Shown piece by piece: positions 1 through 10,938 of a DNA stretch of 64,000 nt; the stretch's first letter is position 1; each line of letters begins with the position of its first letter. Source of the stretch: Monosporascus cannonballus (lineage: Eukaryota; Ascomycota; Sordariomycetes; Xylariales); assembly GCA_004154925.1 (NCBI GenBank), contig QJNS01000059.1, forward strand, positions 288,176 to 352,175, given 5' to 3'. Under the pieces are notes generated by a model. That model saw only the letters and a program-made list of their open reading frames with translations, had not been told where the DNA came from and searched no databases. The position numbers and the translations under genes are program-made.

Positions 1-1782
1 ATACTCCTTGATAGCATTGCAAAGGCAAAGGTGGGTACGAAGCACCTACGCCCTGGAACCTAGTTGTAATAAGAAGATAAGTAGCTGGACCTCTCGCGCG
101 TCTTGTGTAAGGAGCCATATCATCCTTGCTCCGGGCTGTCCCCGCTAAGATCCTCGGTCGTCCATCTCCCGGCGCCCGCAACGTAGCTTATTGTTCTTCA
201 TGGATGATATGGGTTGTAGCCACCGGAGACTGTGTCTCACGGCCCAGAAATTTAACCCAACGAACAGCCACCGCACCATAAGCCAGAACTATTCTCGGCA
301 ACCTAATACGCTTGGGACTATCAGCTCTCGCAGCCCTTAGTCGATTGAGATGGCCTCTGAGAGTGAGGCGCCTCCTCGACATGGTCGGTTCCATGGGCCA
401 CCAGTGCATGAACCGCAGCACCAGCTTCTTCCCCGACCTACAGTTGACAAGATTGTGGTCCTCCCGGCTAGCGTTGATGAAGGCGACTGATCGTGTGATA
501 AAACGGGTGTTAGCCCTAATCCCTCCACACGCGGTTTTGTTTAGCTCGAATACGAGCTCACACGCAAAGGACGTGTAGGGATCGTAATCCCAGATGTATT
601 CGCGCGCACATGCACCCTAGAGTTGGTGCGCGCGACAAGTATATCAGCATACACCCAGCAGATGAACTCGACGACGACCAACCATGGGACCCATGGTACA
701 CGTCGAGCTATACGCATGGCTGGTTGTGTTCAGCTGTCGGGCCGAGAGCTAGGCTATTCAGCTGATGCGCTGAATTCGCAACTCAACTGATCCTTTGGGC
801 TCTAACAAGGCTCAGTTCTCGGTTCCGTCTCATCCGCACAACTCGACGGTTAGCACGGGGAAGCTACGGCCTATCCGCCCATGAACACCCAATCCATCGT
901 TATAGTCCGCAGTCTGGAAGTGCTTAGTCAAGCTGGGCTCAGATCGGGGTCACGTGAAGTTGTTCAATAATCGGAAACCTGCACGTGGCTCAACCGACCT
1001 AGGGAGTCGACAGCGGGCCCCATAAAGCTTTTGAAACCCTGTCGTAATCACAGAAAGTTATAGATAGAACCATTCTCAAGGTGGCGCTCGTGGACCTTGG
1101 AGAGTTATCCCTAGAACTGAACTCGAATAGTGGAGCATCTATTACAGGGTAATTCAGCGACTTGGAACTGCTGGAACTGTTGCTGGGAATTTTAATGCTG
1201 CCGAGGCTGTTGATATGCTTTCAGGGCCTATTTACCGCTGTAAACGGCGGTCCATGAAGTGTCAAGACGCCTGTACCCCCAGGTTGTTTAGAGATGCTTA
1301 TGCAGGTGGTACCTAGGCACTGTAGTAGTTGGGAGTTGTTTCCGCACCATTCACTAACTAGACATGGTTAGTCTGGATTCCGAGGGATCTCGGGGAGGGA
1401 CAATGGCCCATGCAGATATTCTCTCAAACTGACTCTTGGGTTTCTGCTTGTCTGGTCTGAAAAAGAAGAGCCACATGGGCGCAAGGCAACTAAGGTCAAG
1501 CTAAATAAACCCTTGAGGTTCACGGAGGGGGGGTACCTCTTTGCTCATTCGAAGGATCACGCCACCAAGGGAGCCATTCTCCCTGACATGCATCTGACCC
1601 GCATTACAGCCCGCAGGAGTAGTTAGGGGCTACTTGCTGGATGATATTGTGCCTGATCGTTATATATAGATATACATTTTCCCGCCAGAGTAGACTGCTT
1701 TGCAAGCCTACCGCGCTCTTTCATATGAGCCTGCATTGCCACGAGCATATCCGCGCACGCAGAGCGATTCGATCCGATAACC
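1..1782. other. Intergenic, no gene supported
   Basis: No open frame here resembles a known protein and no convincing spliced gene could be built. Two small symmetries are visible: a hairpin at about 601-634 with arms CGCGCGCA and TGCGCGCG, and a near-palindrome ACCATGGGACCCATGGT at about 681-697. The last 150 bases may hold the promoter of the SnoaL-like frame that follows. Confidence 0.6.
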
Positions 1783-2228
1783 ATGTCTGTGTCAGCTTCA
1801 GAATTGGAATCAAACTACCGGGAGTGGATTGCCTGCGTGAACGAGCAGAAATCGGGCGACGTAACGAAATGCATGCAGACGAAATATGTTCAAAATGGCC
1901 TTGGATATACCGTTGAGAACTTCGCAGCTTATATGCAGAAAGCCCTGACTGCATTAGGGGACTCTGTTATCAACGTCGAGGGCATGTTTATCGACGGGGA
2001 ATACCAGTACATTGCAGATAGTGGCTATGCCAAGTTCAAGCCAACCAAGCCATTTTTAGGCTTTGAGCCCACGGACCGGAGCCTCCCGGAACACAGGTTT
2101 ACTTGGCAGGTAGTTGACAAATACTCGCAGTGTCCCAAAAAGATCCAAAGACTTTACAGAATATTGCTCTGAAAGAAAAATATATAAAAATATCAGAAAA
2201 ATGGTATTCATATTATGCCAATAAGTAG
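1783..2228 (+). pseudogene. SnoaL-like protein, frame broken near its C-terminus
   Basis: From the ATG at 1783 the frame reads through a small polyketide-cyclase/SnoaL-like (NTF2-fold) protein: an N-terminal helix with WIACVNEQ, a middle strand region with INVEGMFIDGE, and the family-like stretch KPFLGFEP...EHRFTWQVVD. After about position 2118 this frame gives an unrelated tail and stops at 2172. The next frame continues as KILAVSQKDPKTL, which fits the expected end of the fold (the 'DGKI..V.S' strand), and runs to a TAG at 2226-2228. One indel near 2116-2121, real or a sequencing error, therefore separates the two parts. A 50-base GT..AG intron (2110-2159) was tested and does not improve the product. 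The enzyme's substrate is unknown; SnoaL-like proteins range from cyclases to proteins with no known catalysis. A second broken relative follows directly. Confidence 0.55.
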
Positions 2229-2497
2229 GAAGGGCTCCGAGTTTTTCGAATATACTATCTGTTAAAATTAATAAGTTATTATTCAAGGAGTCCTTGGACC
2301 GTTATTGAAAGTGCGCGAATTTTGTGTCAACCACCTGCGTGGTTACTGACGGGAAATTGTCAAGGGCGGTGTTGATCACCAACAGTGACGATTTGCGCAA
2401 GCAGATCGAGACTTCGGTGGCAACTCGGAGCTGGACCTCGTGAGTGAATACTCCGCCTCCACGACAAAGCTGTCGGCCAGGGGACTCGGGGCTGGCT

Positions 2498-2874
2498 ATG
2501 AATATTGAGAGACTCAACTTTTGCTGGGCACGGACGGACCCGGTCGAATTCGTCCAACCGGAGGTTACCTTCAACAACAGCGTACGGATGTTCGCAGAGT
2601 ACGTCTCCGTTATAACTATGAGCCAGGTGGCAATCCCCGATCTCCAACTTCGGATAGACGCCTTGGTAGTCCATGGAGAGACGCAGCGCATCGCAGTGCG
2701 ACCGTTGTTCTCGGGGATGCCCGCCACCGAATATGCCGGGCTCATGCCGGGCTCACGGCTGGTCGGGCGGTGTAGTTCCCGGAGCACTGTAATTATCAGT
2801 CCGTCGATGGTACAATCCAGAAGGTGTGGTCCGTCATGGACATGGACTCGGTGAGAAAACAGTCGGCAGAGTAG
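2498..2874 (+). pseudogene. Second SnoaL-like gene, frameshifted
   Basis: From the ATG at 2498 the frame gives a recognisable SnoaL-like core: EFVQPEVTFNNSVR, then VAIPDLQLRIDALVV, then FSGMPATEYAGLMPGSRL. At about 2765-2785 this frame turns into nonsense. The next frame carries FPEHCNYQSVDGTIQKVW and then SVMDMDSVRKQ up to a TAG at 2872-2874; these are the last two strands and final helix of the same fold. That second frame also has a TAG just before FPEH. At least one indel, and perhaps a point mutation, has broken the gene. The neighbouring 1783-2228 gene belongs to the same broad family but differs strongly in sequence, so this looks like an old pair rather than a fresh tandem copy. Confidence 0.5.
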
Positions 2875-4262
2875 CGCCAATAGTTACGTCGTGGGCCCGG
2901 CGCATAGGGTCAATTTCTGGGTGATCGAGAGTCATGCTATGCAGCAGGATATGACTGTCTAACAGCCCATCCTTGGGTGATGTAGATTTGGGTCAACGGC
3001 TACAAACTCCAGCTTCGGGGGGATTATCCGGAGAGACGTCCCACCAGTGTAGCGTCGCATTTCGATAGAGTTTTTGGGAAAGCATCTCAGGAGCGAAGTT
3101 TGGGAGTCGAATTTACTTGGTTGTCGAATACACCAAGAAAAACCAATGAGGCCAATGGCGTGGTCAGGGATAATCTCTCCCCTTTACTTGCGTAAAGCAC
3201 GTGAGGGAAGTACTCTACTAAGTGTGTGGCGCCGCGTGACTAGCTGCAAGTCGGTATGCAGATAGTGCATGTATTTAGTAGACTATTGGATGCGCGAAGG
3301 GCCTAATATAACGCGTTATCTCTGAGAGAAATCGGGTAGTAATATTAACATCAAGTATTACCACCGGCAAAGATGCGTGTGATATTGCCGCTCTGGAAGA
3401 TATCTATGCAAGTTACAATCATGGGATTTCTCCATCTCCGGCAAGAAATGCGGTTGAAAAAAATGGGACGGTACCTGGCTACAACTCGAGGACTTCAGCC
3501 CGTGCTGATCTTGCCGGCCTTAAAAGCACGTCGTATCAGGGGGGAATGCTTCGTAGATTCAAGAACAAGCTCCCTAAGCGCCCTAAGAAATGTTTAGCGT
3601 GCTTCCTTAGTACATGCTGCAGGGGAATTCTGGGGTGTAGGACGGGGGCTTGGCAGGACGCAATTTCGACTCTGCTTGAGATTCATCTTATAGTCATCTC
3701 TCATTGGCCCGTCTGCAAGGAGAGGAATTCCAAAGATTCAAAGAATGGAGCATGGTGCCGCCCGGGATGGACCCCACCGACCACATCGTTCGCTGCTTGA
3801 GCCGGAGCCTTTCCTAAACCGTCGACTTGTCGACCGACTTGCTCCGCAAACCTATGGCCAGAGCTCTAGGATGGAGCCGAGTGGGTTGCTTAGCTCCTTC
3901 AAGAGCCTCCCCCCCAGGATGGCTCTCTGCCTGTCTCAGGGTCTGGCTTGTGCTTTCTTCGCCAGCTTTTCCTTTGGTGCATCGTGTGGTCGTTACGGTT
4001 GACGTGCTACGATCGTGGGGATTTCTCCCTTTTCCGCTCTCTTCCGTTAACCCTTACGCTCTTTTTAAATCATCCTTTCGAGATCGCATGCGAGAGTCAC
4101 ATTCCTTCGGCTTTGTGTATGCGCAAGTAAACGAAGCATCTCTCGAGATCGCCCGTCGGCTTTATTGTTGATCTTTGAATGCTCACGGCGCATCCTGCGT
4201 CTTAGGTCTCCTGGTTTGGAGCAGACACTCATTTGAATTATAAATAGGATACATTCGCTACT
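2875..4262. other. Intergenic, upstream region of the SUN-family gene
   Basis: No supported gene. The open frames here are short and have no recognisable motif. The last 250 bases are pyrimidine-rich in places (about 4020-4080) and include TATAAATA at 4239-4246, only 17 bases before the ATG at 4263, which is too close to be a confident TATA box. Confidence 0.55.
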
Positions 4263-5905
4263 ATGAAGATCACATCGATACAGGCCGCCATCGGCTCGGC
4301 CGTCGTACTGTTGTCTACTCCAACTGTAGCTACCGTCCAGCACCGACATCGACATCTGCATCAGAAACTTGCTCATGCCCACAGTAGTTCGAGTTACAAT
4401 GAGAAGTACAGCGCACGAAACATATCCGAACTCGAGAAGCGTGGCAATAGAGCATGCCCGTTCCCCAAGGACAAGGGCCTCGTTGCGGTAACTCCGGGAG
4501 CGAAGAATGCTGGTTGGGCAATGGCTCCTGATCAAGAGTGTGTCGAAGGTACCTGGTGTCCCATCGCTTGCCCACCGGGTCAAGTCATGAATCAATGGAA
4601 GCCTCAAACTACCTATGCCTTCCCTGAATCGACTGTAAGTCTTAATCCTGCTGCGCCAATTCGACGCCCCATTGACCGTGACTAGTTCGGAGGAATTTAT
4701 TGCGGCGATGGTGGAAAGCTCGAATTTCCGTTTAAAGATGAGCCCTGCTGCGTAGACGGCACTGGCGCAGTCGACGTCGTGAACAAGTGCGGAGACGTCG
4801 TGTCGTTTTGCCAGACGGTTTTGCCTGGGTACGAAGACATGATTATCCCAACTGACGTGTACGATACGGCCACAATCGCCGTCCCAGACGACAAGTACTG
4901 GGCCGGGACCGCCGCTCAGTAAGTGCGCGCTGAACTTGAGAGGAAAGTCATAGCTCTAACAATTGCAGCTACTATATCAACGCTCCTGGCGTCGATTCGT
5001 CCAAAGGCTGTATATGGGGAGACTCGAGCACACCGATCGGCAACTGGTCGCCATACGTCGCTGGCGCTAATACGGTCTCGGGCGGCACGACATTCGTGAA
5101 AGTGGGTTTAAACCCAGTGTGGGAGGAATCTGCACTCTCGAGCACGAAACCTGACTTCGGCCTGGAAATCGAGTGTCCCGAGGGAGGCTGTACTGGTTTA
5201 CCCTGCAAGGTCGACGGCTCTGGTGTTGTGAGCAACAATAAAGCTAAAGGCGCCGGTGGCTCACCCTTTTGCGTTGTTACGGTAGCGAAGGGCTCGAAAG
5301 CCAACATTATCGTGTCATATTTGAACGGGTCCGGGGGAGACGATTCTGAGCCCAGCTCCACCGCAGTGGAATCAACAACATCCACGCCAACTCCCTCTTC
5401 AACGCCTATTACAACCAGTACCCCAACTCCCAGTCCCACTTCTACTTCCAGTTCTACTTCCACTTCCACTTCTAGTTCTAGTTCTAGTTCTTCTCCGCCA
5501 CCCACTACATCTTCGACGACCACGTCGACGACCTCGACAGCATCGACGACATCGACGACATCATCAACTCCGTTGTCAACGTCGTCCTCATCGACGCCTA
5601 CAATGTCTTCATCGACAAGCTCATCAGAGACTACGTCATCAGAATCCATCTCGTCGACGAGCAGCAGCACGAGCACCTCGCCCACCTTCTTGGGCGGAAT
5701 CTATCAAGAAAACAGAACTACGACCTCGTTCGGCTGGACTAGCCCTACGCTATCATCTGGGCATGCTGATCTTAGCACGGCCGAAGCTCAGGTCGAGCCT
5801 GCACCCAGTGAGACCAACTCGAACGAGAATGCCGCCCAAAACCGAGGCGGCGCTGCTATGGCTGGTCTCATTGTTGCTCTCGTGGCCGCCGGATGCTTGC
5901 TGTAG
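4263..5905 (+). CDS. SUN-family (GH132) cell-wall protein, GPI-type
   Basis: Exons 4263-4634, 4686-4918 and 4969-5905; introns of 51 and 50 bases begin GTAAGT, and the second has a CTAAC branch site. The product is 513 residues. It has a signal peptide (about 1-24), a His-rich stretch, a Kex2-like KR site at 59-60, then the SUN domain with the family Cys pattern C-x5-C-x3-C (Cys93, Cys99, Cys103; CVEGTWCPIAC). A Ser/Thr-rich, probably O-glycosylated stalk spans about 327-450, and a hydrophobic C-terminal segment ending GLIVALVAAGCLL suggests GPI anchoring. Yeast SUN proteins (SIM1, UTH1, NCA3, SUN4) act in wall remodelling and septation, and the family is classed as glycoside hydrolase GH132. 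The long Ser/Thr stalk is the feature that sets it apart from short secreted SUN proteins. Confidence 0.9.
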
Positions 5906-8535
5906 ACGCCGGAAGACAGAATCTGACACATCGTTTGACGACCTTCCATTCCTTAATATATATAATTCAATGAGTGTCAAATGGATGTTTACAGAACCGG
6001 GACTCGCCACCCCTTCCCCCACGGGCGCCAGTGGAGTCGCCTGCATAATTGACGAATTCATTCCCACCATGTACGACATATCAAGGCGAATACATTCTAG
6101 GCTAATTGCATAACGATTTACTCTTAGTGTTTATTGTCTATTTCTCAGCGGTCTCGTGATGTAACCCCCCTTACTCACGACCGGACTTGTTCAGTATTCT
6201 TCTTGTCCCAGACACGGCTATATACCCTTTCTTGCTTTCTGCATTATACCCTTTGGTTATCTGGGGAGTGGCGGCTTGATGTACTTGCAAGCTTCTTTCA
6301 ATCCTCCGGGCTAGACGACCTTTTTTTTTTTTTTTTTTTTTTTTTTTTGGATATGTCAAGACTCGGGTTAGGAGGGGACCGATCGATTCGGAAGGAAGAT
6401 CTATCCTATATGCGAGTTGGTGGGAGCTGGGGAAGAACGCATGGTTGCTCAATTTCCGGGGCGGGTTTTATACGAATCAAGATGAAACGAGACGGAGACC
6501 CCGATATGCCTTCTGCCGGATCCCCCAGCGCTTGGCCCGTGGCAGAAGTCCCTTCAGGGGGGCTAGACAGCACGCGGGGAGCCGGACGAGGGGGTGCTTT
6601 TCTTATTTTCGTGGAGCGGATGGGAAAGCTTAGTGGCGCCGTCTTCGCGGGTGCGGGGATCATCATTCTTCTGCTGCAGCAGCACCACAGTCCGCGAATT
6701 TTGTAGCTACTTACCTACTTGGTTAGTTATATACTCCAGCTCGATAACGACGAAACTTTGGAAGCCTAGTCGCGTTTCGAATGCCAAACATCTCTCTGTT
6801 CTGTACCCATGGGGAAATACATATGTAGCATGACGTAGTCTCAACCGCGCCTGGCAGATATGCATCCGTGCCTACCCGCGGCCTAGTGCGTTGCACCATC
6901 ACCCCTGCGCTCATGCGATCGGGACCATGGGGACATCATCACACCACCCCGGCGACCGTGCACGCTGGCTCCACATACCACGCGTGCGCCCGCCCCGCAA
7001 TCCCTTGAGTATGTACTCACGGACTTTAACCGCCGGGCAGCGGCGGGCGGAACTCTCGGTGGATCCTTGTTCGGACCCCAGAGTTGCGCGGCGGGAGCCG
7101 GGCCTTGGGGTGCGCGATGCAACTACGGAGGTGCGGGACGTAATTGCATCCCATCACCCCGTACCTCGGTGTTACCTAAGCGGGAAAGTGGGTGGTGGTG
7201 TTCTAGTTGAACGGAGACAATGCGCCTCCCTTCTGGGCGGATGGCGGTGCGCTGCGTCCGGGACCCGGCCACGTGCAGGTATTCCCACGGGCATGACGGC
7301 GGCATGGGGCGAGTCCGCTCCCGCGTCCGCTTCCGCTCCTCCCTTTTTTGCTAGCAGGAGGGGCCGGCCGGCCTAAGTCTGGGGAGTTGTGCACAAGCAC
7401 ACCTAGCGTAGGTAAGGAGAGAGGACTTCGCTTCAGTCTCCGCTGGTGATAGTTGCGGGTACCTGCCGCACCTATCCAGGCAGCCCCAGTTACCTATGGA
7501 CGGGTGCGATTCTTTCGTGGCGCGTTCATTCCATGACCCCGATGATGGCCCATGCTGGTATCGTCGCCCGTTTATATTTCTTCGCAATTCCATGCGGAAG
7601 GCGGAGGTAGGTAGATAGCTACGGGAGGATTGCGTGCGTTCTAGCCTGACCGGGTAGAGTATTGTGCTCAGCGGCGTCGGCAAACTGAGTCTGTGAATTC
7701 GGTGATGATACCAGCCACGAAGCTAGCTATTGTAAAGAGTTTCATCTGGCGGATTGCTTGTCGGCGTCGCCCCAGATACGTCTGCCTCGTCAAGTCGTTA
7801 ATCCGCTGGTGTTACACCTTGTTTCAAACGTTTTACTATCAGTTTATCCTAACCTCCGGAACATTTATTAATACACTTAGTTGGGGTTTCTTTTTAAACA
7901 TACTGAATAAGGGTTGTTGACGATCATCAGATGATTCCATTTAAAGTTTATCTGAAGAATCGGCCTAGCCTTGTAATTGTCCGCCGGTCACGTAACTGGC
8001 CCCTGAGATATATAACGTATCCATACGTAGGGGCGGAAATAATTATTCTATTCCGCAATGCGGTATTACTCACGAATCGTAATCCCGGGATTACAGGATG
8101 ATACCGTATTATCCAGTCTACGCATTATCAACTTCCGACCTTTACCAGCACCTCGCTGCTTATGTTCGAGAGCTGCCTCATAAACTATCTGCACTTTCGC
8201 CGAGTGCCGTTTTGATTTTTCCCGCTTCAAAAGTAGCATCCACGAGATGCGGGGTTGAACCGAGGTAACTGTTTTGCAGCGGTTGAGCCTGCACAGCACA
8301 TTCTTCTAGCTCCTGAGACACGAGCCCAGTAATGCTCAAATGATCACCTTTTCTAGATAAAAGGCTGCCAGAGTCCTCATCCTCAATGAACCCGACGGTG
8401 GCATAAGGACCTGTGATGTGATTCCGAAGTCTCTCAATCCCTCTCATTGAATTAACCGCTCAGCGGAGGATTCCAAGGTTACATTGTCTGCTGGTTCACC
8501 GTTTATTAATCATTGGTCCTGTATCTGTGTACGAG
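5906..8535. other. Intergenic, no gene supported
   Basis: About 2.6 kb between two same-strand genes. It contains a 28-base poly-T, a GC-rich part (about 6880-7370) with several overlapping open frames on both strands but no recognisable protein, and a perfect 16-base palindrome (GTAATCCCGGGATTAC) at 8079-8094. The region just before 8536 should hold the promoter of the acyl-CoA dehydrogenase. Confidence 0.55.
6321..6348 (+). repeat. Poly-T run of 28
   Basis: Uninterrupted T from 6321 to 6348. It could be the poly-A tail of a decayed retroposed sequence on the minus strand, or a simple homopolymer whose length the assembly cannot fix. No retroposon body was recognised next to it. Confidence 0.9.
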
Positions 8536-10548
8536 ATGGCTTCACGACGGTTTACAGCATCCTCGTCCACTGAAGGCTTCTTCCAAGCTCTGCCTACGCT
8601 TCCACCACAATACACCTCTCCGGACAGTCTTCCATCGCACCTTCGACCTCAGCAGAATAATGCTGTGGCTGCCTCGGGCGACAAGATTCTCGCTCGCATC
8701 GTCGAACTTTATCTTCCGCCCAACACCACTCACGTGACGCGACACCTCCACCGTCTCGCCCGCCTTGCTCTCCATCCTTCAGTCCTTGTCCACTCTACCG
8801 ACGCAGAAACCAATCGCCCAGTTCTCCGCCCTCTGACTATCTTTGGGGAAGAAAACAGGGGTGACCCTCTCTGGACAACTGCAGGATGGAACGCACTTAA
8901 ACGTATCGGATACCAGGAGGGCGTAGTCGCCGTCGCCTACGACAAGCAAAACACTGCTTGGAACCGACGTCTTCATGAGTTCGCACTGGGCCATGTCTGG
9001 ACGTGTACAGGGACTATGACGGGGTGCCCAATGGCTATGACTGACGGGGCGGCGATGCTGCTTGCGCGGCATTTGCAGGACGAAGATGGAGACCAGTCCG
9101 GGAGGAAGAAGGTTCTGCAAGAGGTATATCGCAGATTGACAAGCCGAGATCCAGAGGTAGCCTGGACGAGTGGCCAGTGGATGACTGAGCGGACTGGTGG
9201 TAGCGATATCAGTGGGACGGAGACTGGTGCGCGAAGACTCACCGAGGATGAAATTGCGCGGGAAGCGGCATCGGGCCGAGATAAGGATGCTGTGGGCATG
9301 CCATTGGGACCATGGACAATTGACGGCTTCAAGTGGTTCAGTAGCGCCACAGACTCGGAGATGGCGGTCTTGCTCGCTCGAACAGCAGGGGGATTGAGTG
9401 CATTTTATGCGCCCATGCGGCGGAGAACTGGCGCTAAGATACTACTAGCAATTGATGGCAGCGAAGAAGAAACATTCGTGACAGAACTTAACGGCATCCG
9501 CATCCAGCGTCTGAAGGACAAACTCGGCACCAAGTCCCTGCCTACTGCAGAACTTGAATTGAAAGGCACTCGGGCTTGGCTTATAGGTGCCGAAGGGCAA
9601 GGCGTCAAAGAGATCTCCGCTCTACTTAATATCACTCGTCTGTCTACCGCAGCGGCCTCCGCGGCAAACTGGGCTCGCGGCCTCGCAGTTTGCCGTGCGT
9701 ATACCAAAGTACGGAAAGTCCGCGGTGGCCTGCTCAAGGATAACGCGCAGCATTTGAGGTGGATGGCTGACCAGATGGTCAAATACCAGGCTGCGACGCA
9801 CTTCGTGTTCTTTGCAGTCGCTCTACAGGGCGCCGTAGAGCAAGACTGGAATGAAATTGTCCGAAGCACGAAGTCCCGTAAGCTCATCCCGAGGGATAGA
9901 AACGAGGTGGCAGCGCTCTTGCGGCTTCTTACACCCGTCATGAAGGCCCAAGTGAGCGTTGCCTCGGTGGACGGGCTACGTCAGTGCATGGAGTGCTTGG
10001 GCGGTGTTGGGTACTGTGAGAACAATGAGGATGGAGGCTTGATGAACATCGCGAAGATATACCGGGATAATCTCGTCAACCCGATCTGGGAGGGCACTGT
10101 CAGCGTCATGGCTGAGGATGTCGTGCGGGTGCTGGTTGACAATCGTCTGGGAAGTGGTAACATTCTAGAAAATGTGTTCACTCCATGGGAAGTATCTGTA
10201 TTAAAGACTTGCTCAGACGTCTTCGATACAGAGAAGCGAGTCGTACAGGCCCGACTCGGCGCACTAACCGACATCACGCGCAACGCACTGAAAGAGGACC
10301 TTCTATACCGAGGCCGAGAGATCCTGGAACACATCGAGGCTATTGTTTGTGGTACTCTGCTGATGTATGATGCTACTGTAACCCCAGATGATATTGCCAT
10401 GGCAGTTGCCTCTCGATACGTGTGGTCGAAGGCAACTCCAGGAGCGGAGGTCCGTGGAGCGGGACATTGGCGGGATGAGGTGCGTCTTGACAAGATGATA
10501 TTCCTTGGAGAGGAAGATTTTGTCCCCTCAAGGCTGGAAAAGTTGTGA
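8536..10548 (+). CDS. AidB-like acyl-CoA dehydrogenase family flavoprotein
   Basis: Single-exon gene of 670 residues. The ATG at 8536 is preferred to an in-frame GTG at 8527. The N-terminal 150 residues are longer than in mitochondrial acyl-CoA dehydrogenases, as in bacterial AidB and its fungal relatives. Typical motifs follow: CPMAMTDGAA, then the flavin-binding signature WMTERTGGSDISGTET at about 215-230, FKWFSSATDSEMAVLLAR, and near the C-terminus GGVGYCENNEDGG and YRDNLVNPIWEGT. AidB in bacteria is an FAD protein of the adaptive response to alkylation; the fungal homologues have no settled substrate. No peroxisomal PTS1 tail (ends RLEKL) or clear mitochondrial presequence is evident. Family assignment is firm, function is not. 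Confidence 0.9.
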   Translation: MASRRFTASSSTEGFFQALPTLPPQYTSPDSLPSHLRPQQNNAVAASGDKILARIVELYLPPNTTHVTRHLHRLARLALHPSVLVHSTDAETNRPVLRPLTIFGEENRGDPLWTTAGWNALKRIGYQEGVVAVAYDKQNTAWNRRLHEFALGHVWTCTGTMTGCPMAMTDGAAMLLARHLQDEDGDQSGRKKVLQEVYRRLTSRDPEVAWTSGQWMTERTGGSDISGTETGARRLTEDEIAREAASGRDKDAVGMPLGPWTIDGFKWFSSATDSEMAVLLARTAGGLSAFYAPMRRRTGAKILLAIDGSEEETFVTELNGIRIQRLKDKLGTKSLPTAELELKGTRAWLIGAEGQGVKEISALLNITRLSTAAASAANWARGLAVCRAYTKVRKVRGGLLKDNAQHLRWMADQMVKYQAATHFVFFAVALQGAVEQDWNEIVRSTKSRKLIPRDRNEVAALLRLLTPVMKAQVSVASVDGLRQCMECLGGVGYCENNEDGGLMNIAKIYRDNLVNPIWEGTVSVMAEDVVRVLVDNRLGSGNILENVFTPWEVSVLKTCSDVFDTEKRVVQARLGALTDITRNALKEDLLYRGREILEHIEAIVCGTLLMYDATVTPDDIAMAVASRYVWSKATPGAEVRGAGHWRDEVRLDKMIFLGEEDFVPSRLEKL

Positions 10549-10938
10549 AGATTATGATCAAGCACGGAATCGAAGGGCAAGGGCAAGTGTAGGAAGATCC
10601 AGCAGCGCAATCAGTAAAATGCCCCGCCTCCGCAGCTAGCAATTCTCCATCGCTGCACCGTGACGGGATCTCCGTTCCGCAGGCCACCCTATCGGCCTGC
10701 AAGTCCGTGCAGTCGGGCGATGCGATACCGAGGGTATGGTACAGCAATTGCATTAGCCTTCGACGGCTGCGGCATGAACCCCTTGCTTGCACCGTATTTA
10801 TTCTCGTCAGCCGGCGGAAGTCCGCTCGTGTGATGCCACAGACATGCCCAATGTGCCGGACGACGCCAAACCGGACGGCAAGCCTGAGGCTAAGCTCGAC
10901 GCGACCGCATCTGAGGACGATGATGAGCAGACTCGCGT
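10549..10938. other. Intergenic, possible coding scrap
   Basis: No gene supported. From about 10825 to 10949 one frame reads an acidic stretch (VPDDAKPDGKPEAKLDATAS, then EDDDEQTRVC) ending at a TGA. It is compositionally protein-like, but no start, splice site or family could be assigned. Confidence 0.4.

Noticed and set aside
2110..2159. Possible 50-base GT..AG intron at the end of the first SnoaL-like gene
   Set aside because: Removing it does not restore the expected C-terminal strand, whereas a one-base shift does.
2302..2880. 192-codon minus-strand frame
   Set aside because: The plus strand in the same place carries SnoaL-like sequence; the minus product has no family resemblance.
4972..5685. 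Long antisense open frame, Asp/Glu/Val-rich, opposite the SUN gene
   Set aside because: It is the mirror of the Ser/Thr-repeat tract; the plus strand has introns, signal peptide and family motifs, so the antisense frame is a by-product.
6134..6706. 190-codon plus-strand frame spanning the poly-T
   Set aside because: It contains the homopolymer as poly-Phe and no recognisable domain.
6883..7400. Several overlapping frames in GC-rich DNA
   Set aside because: High GC reduces stop codons on all frames; none has a consistent codon pattern or family motif.
8527..8535. GTG as start of the acyl-CoA dehydrogenase
   Set aside because: Fungal nuclear genes start with ATG; an ATG follows three codons later.
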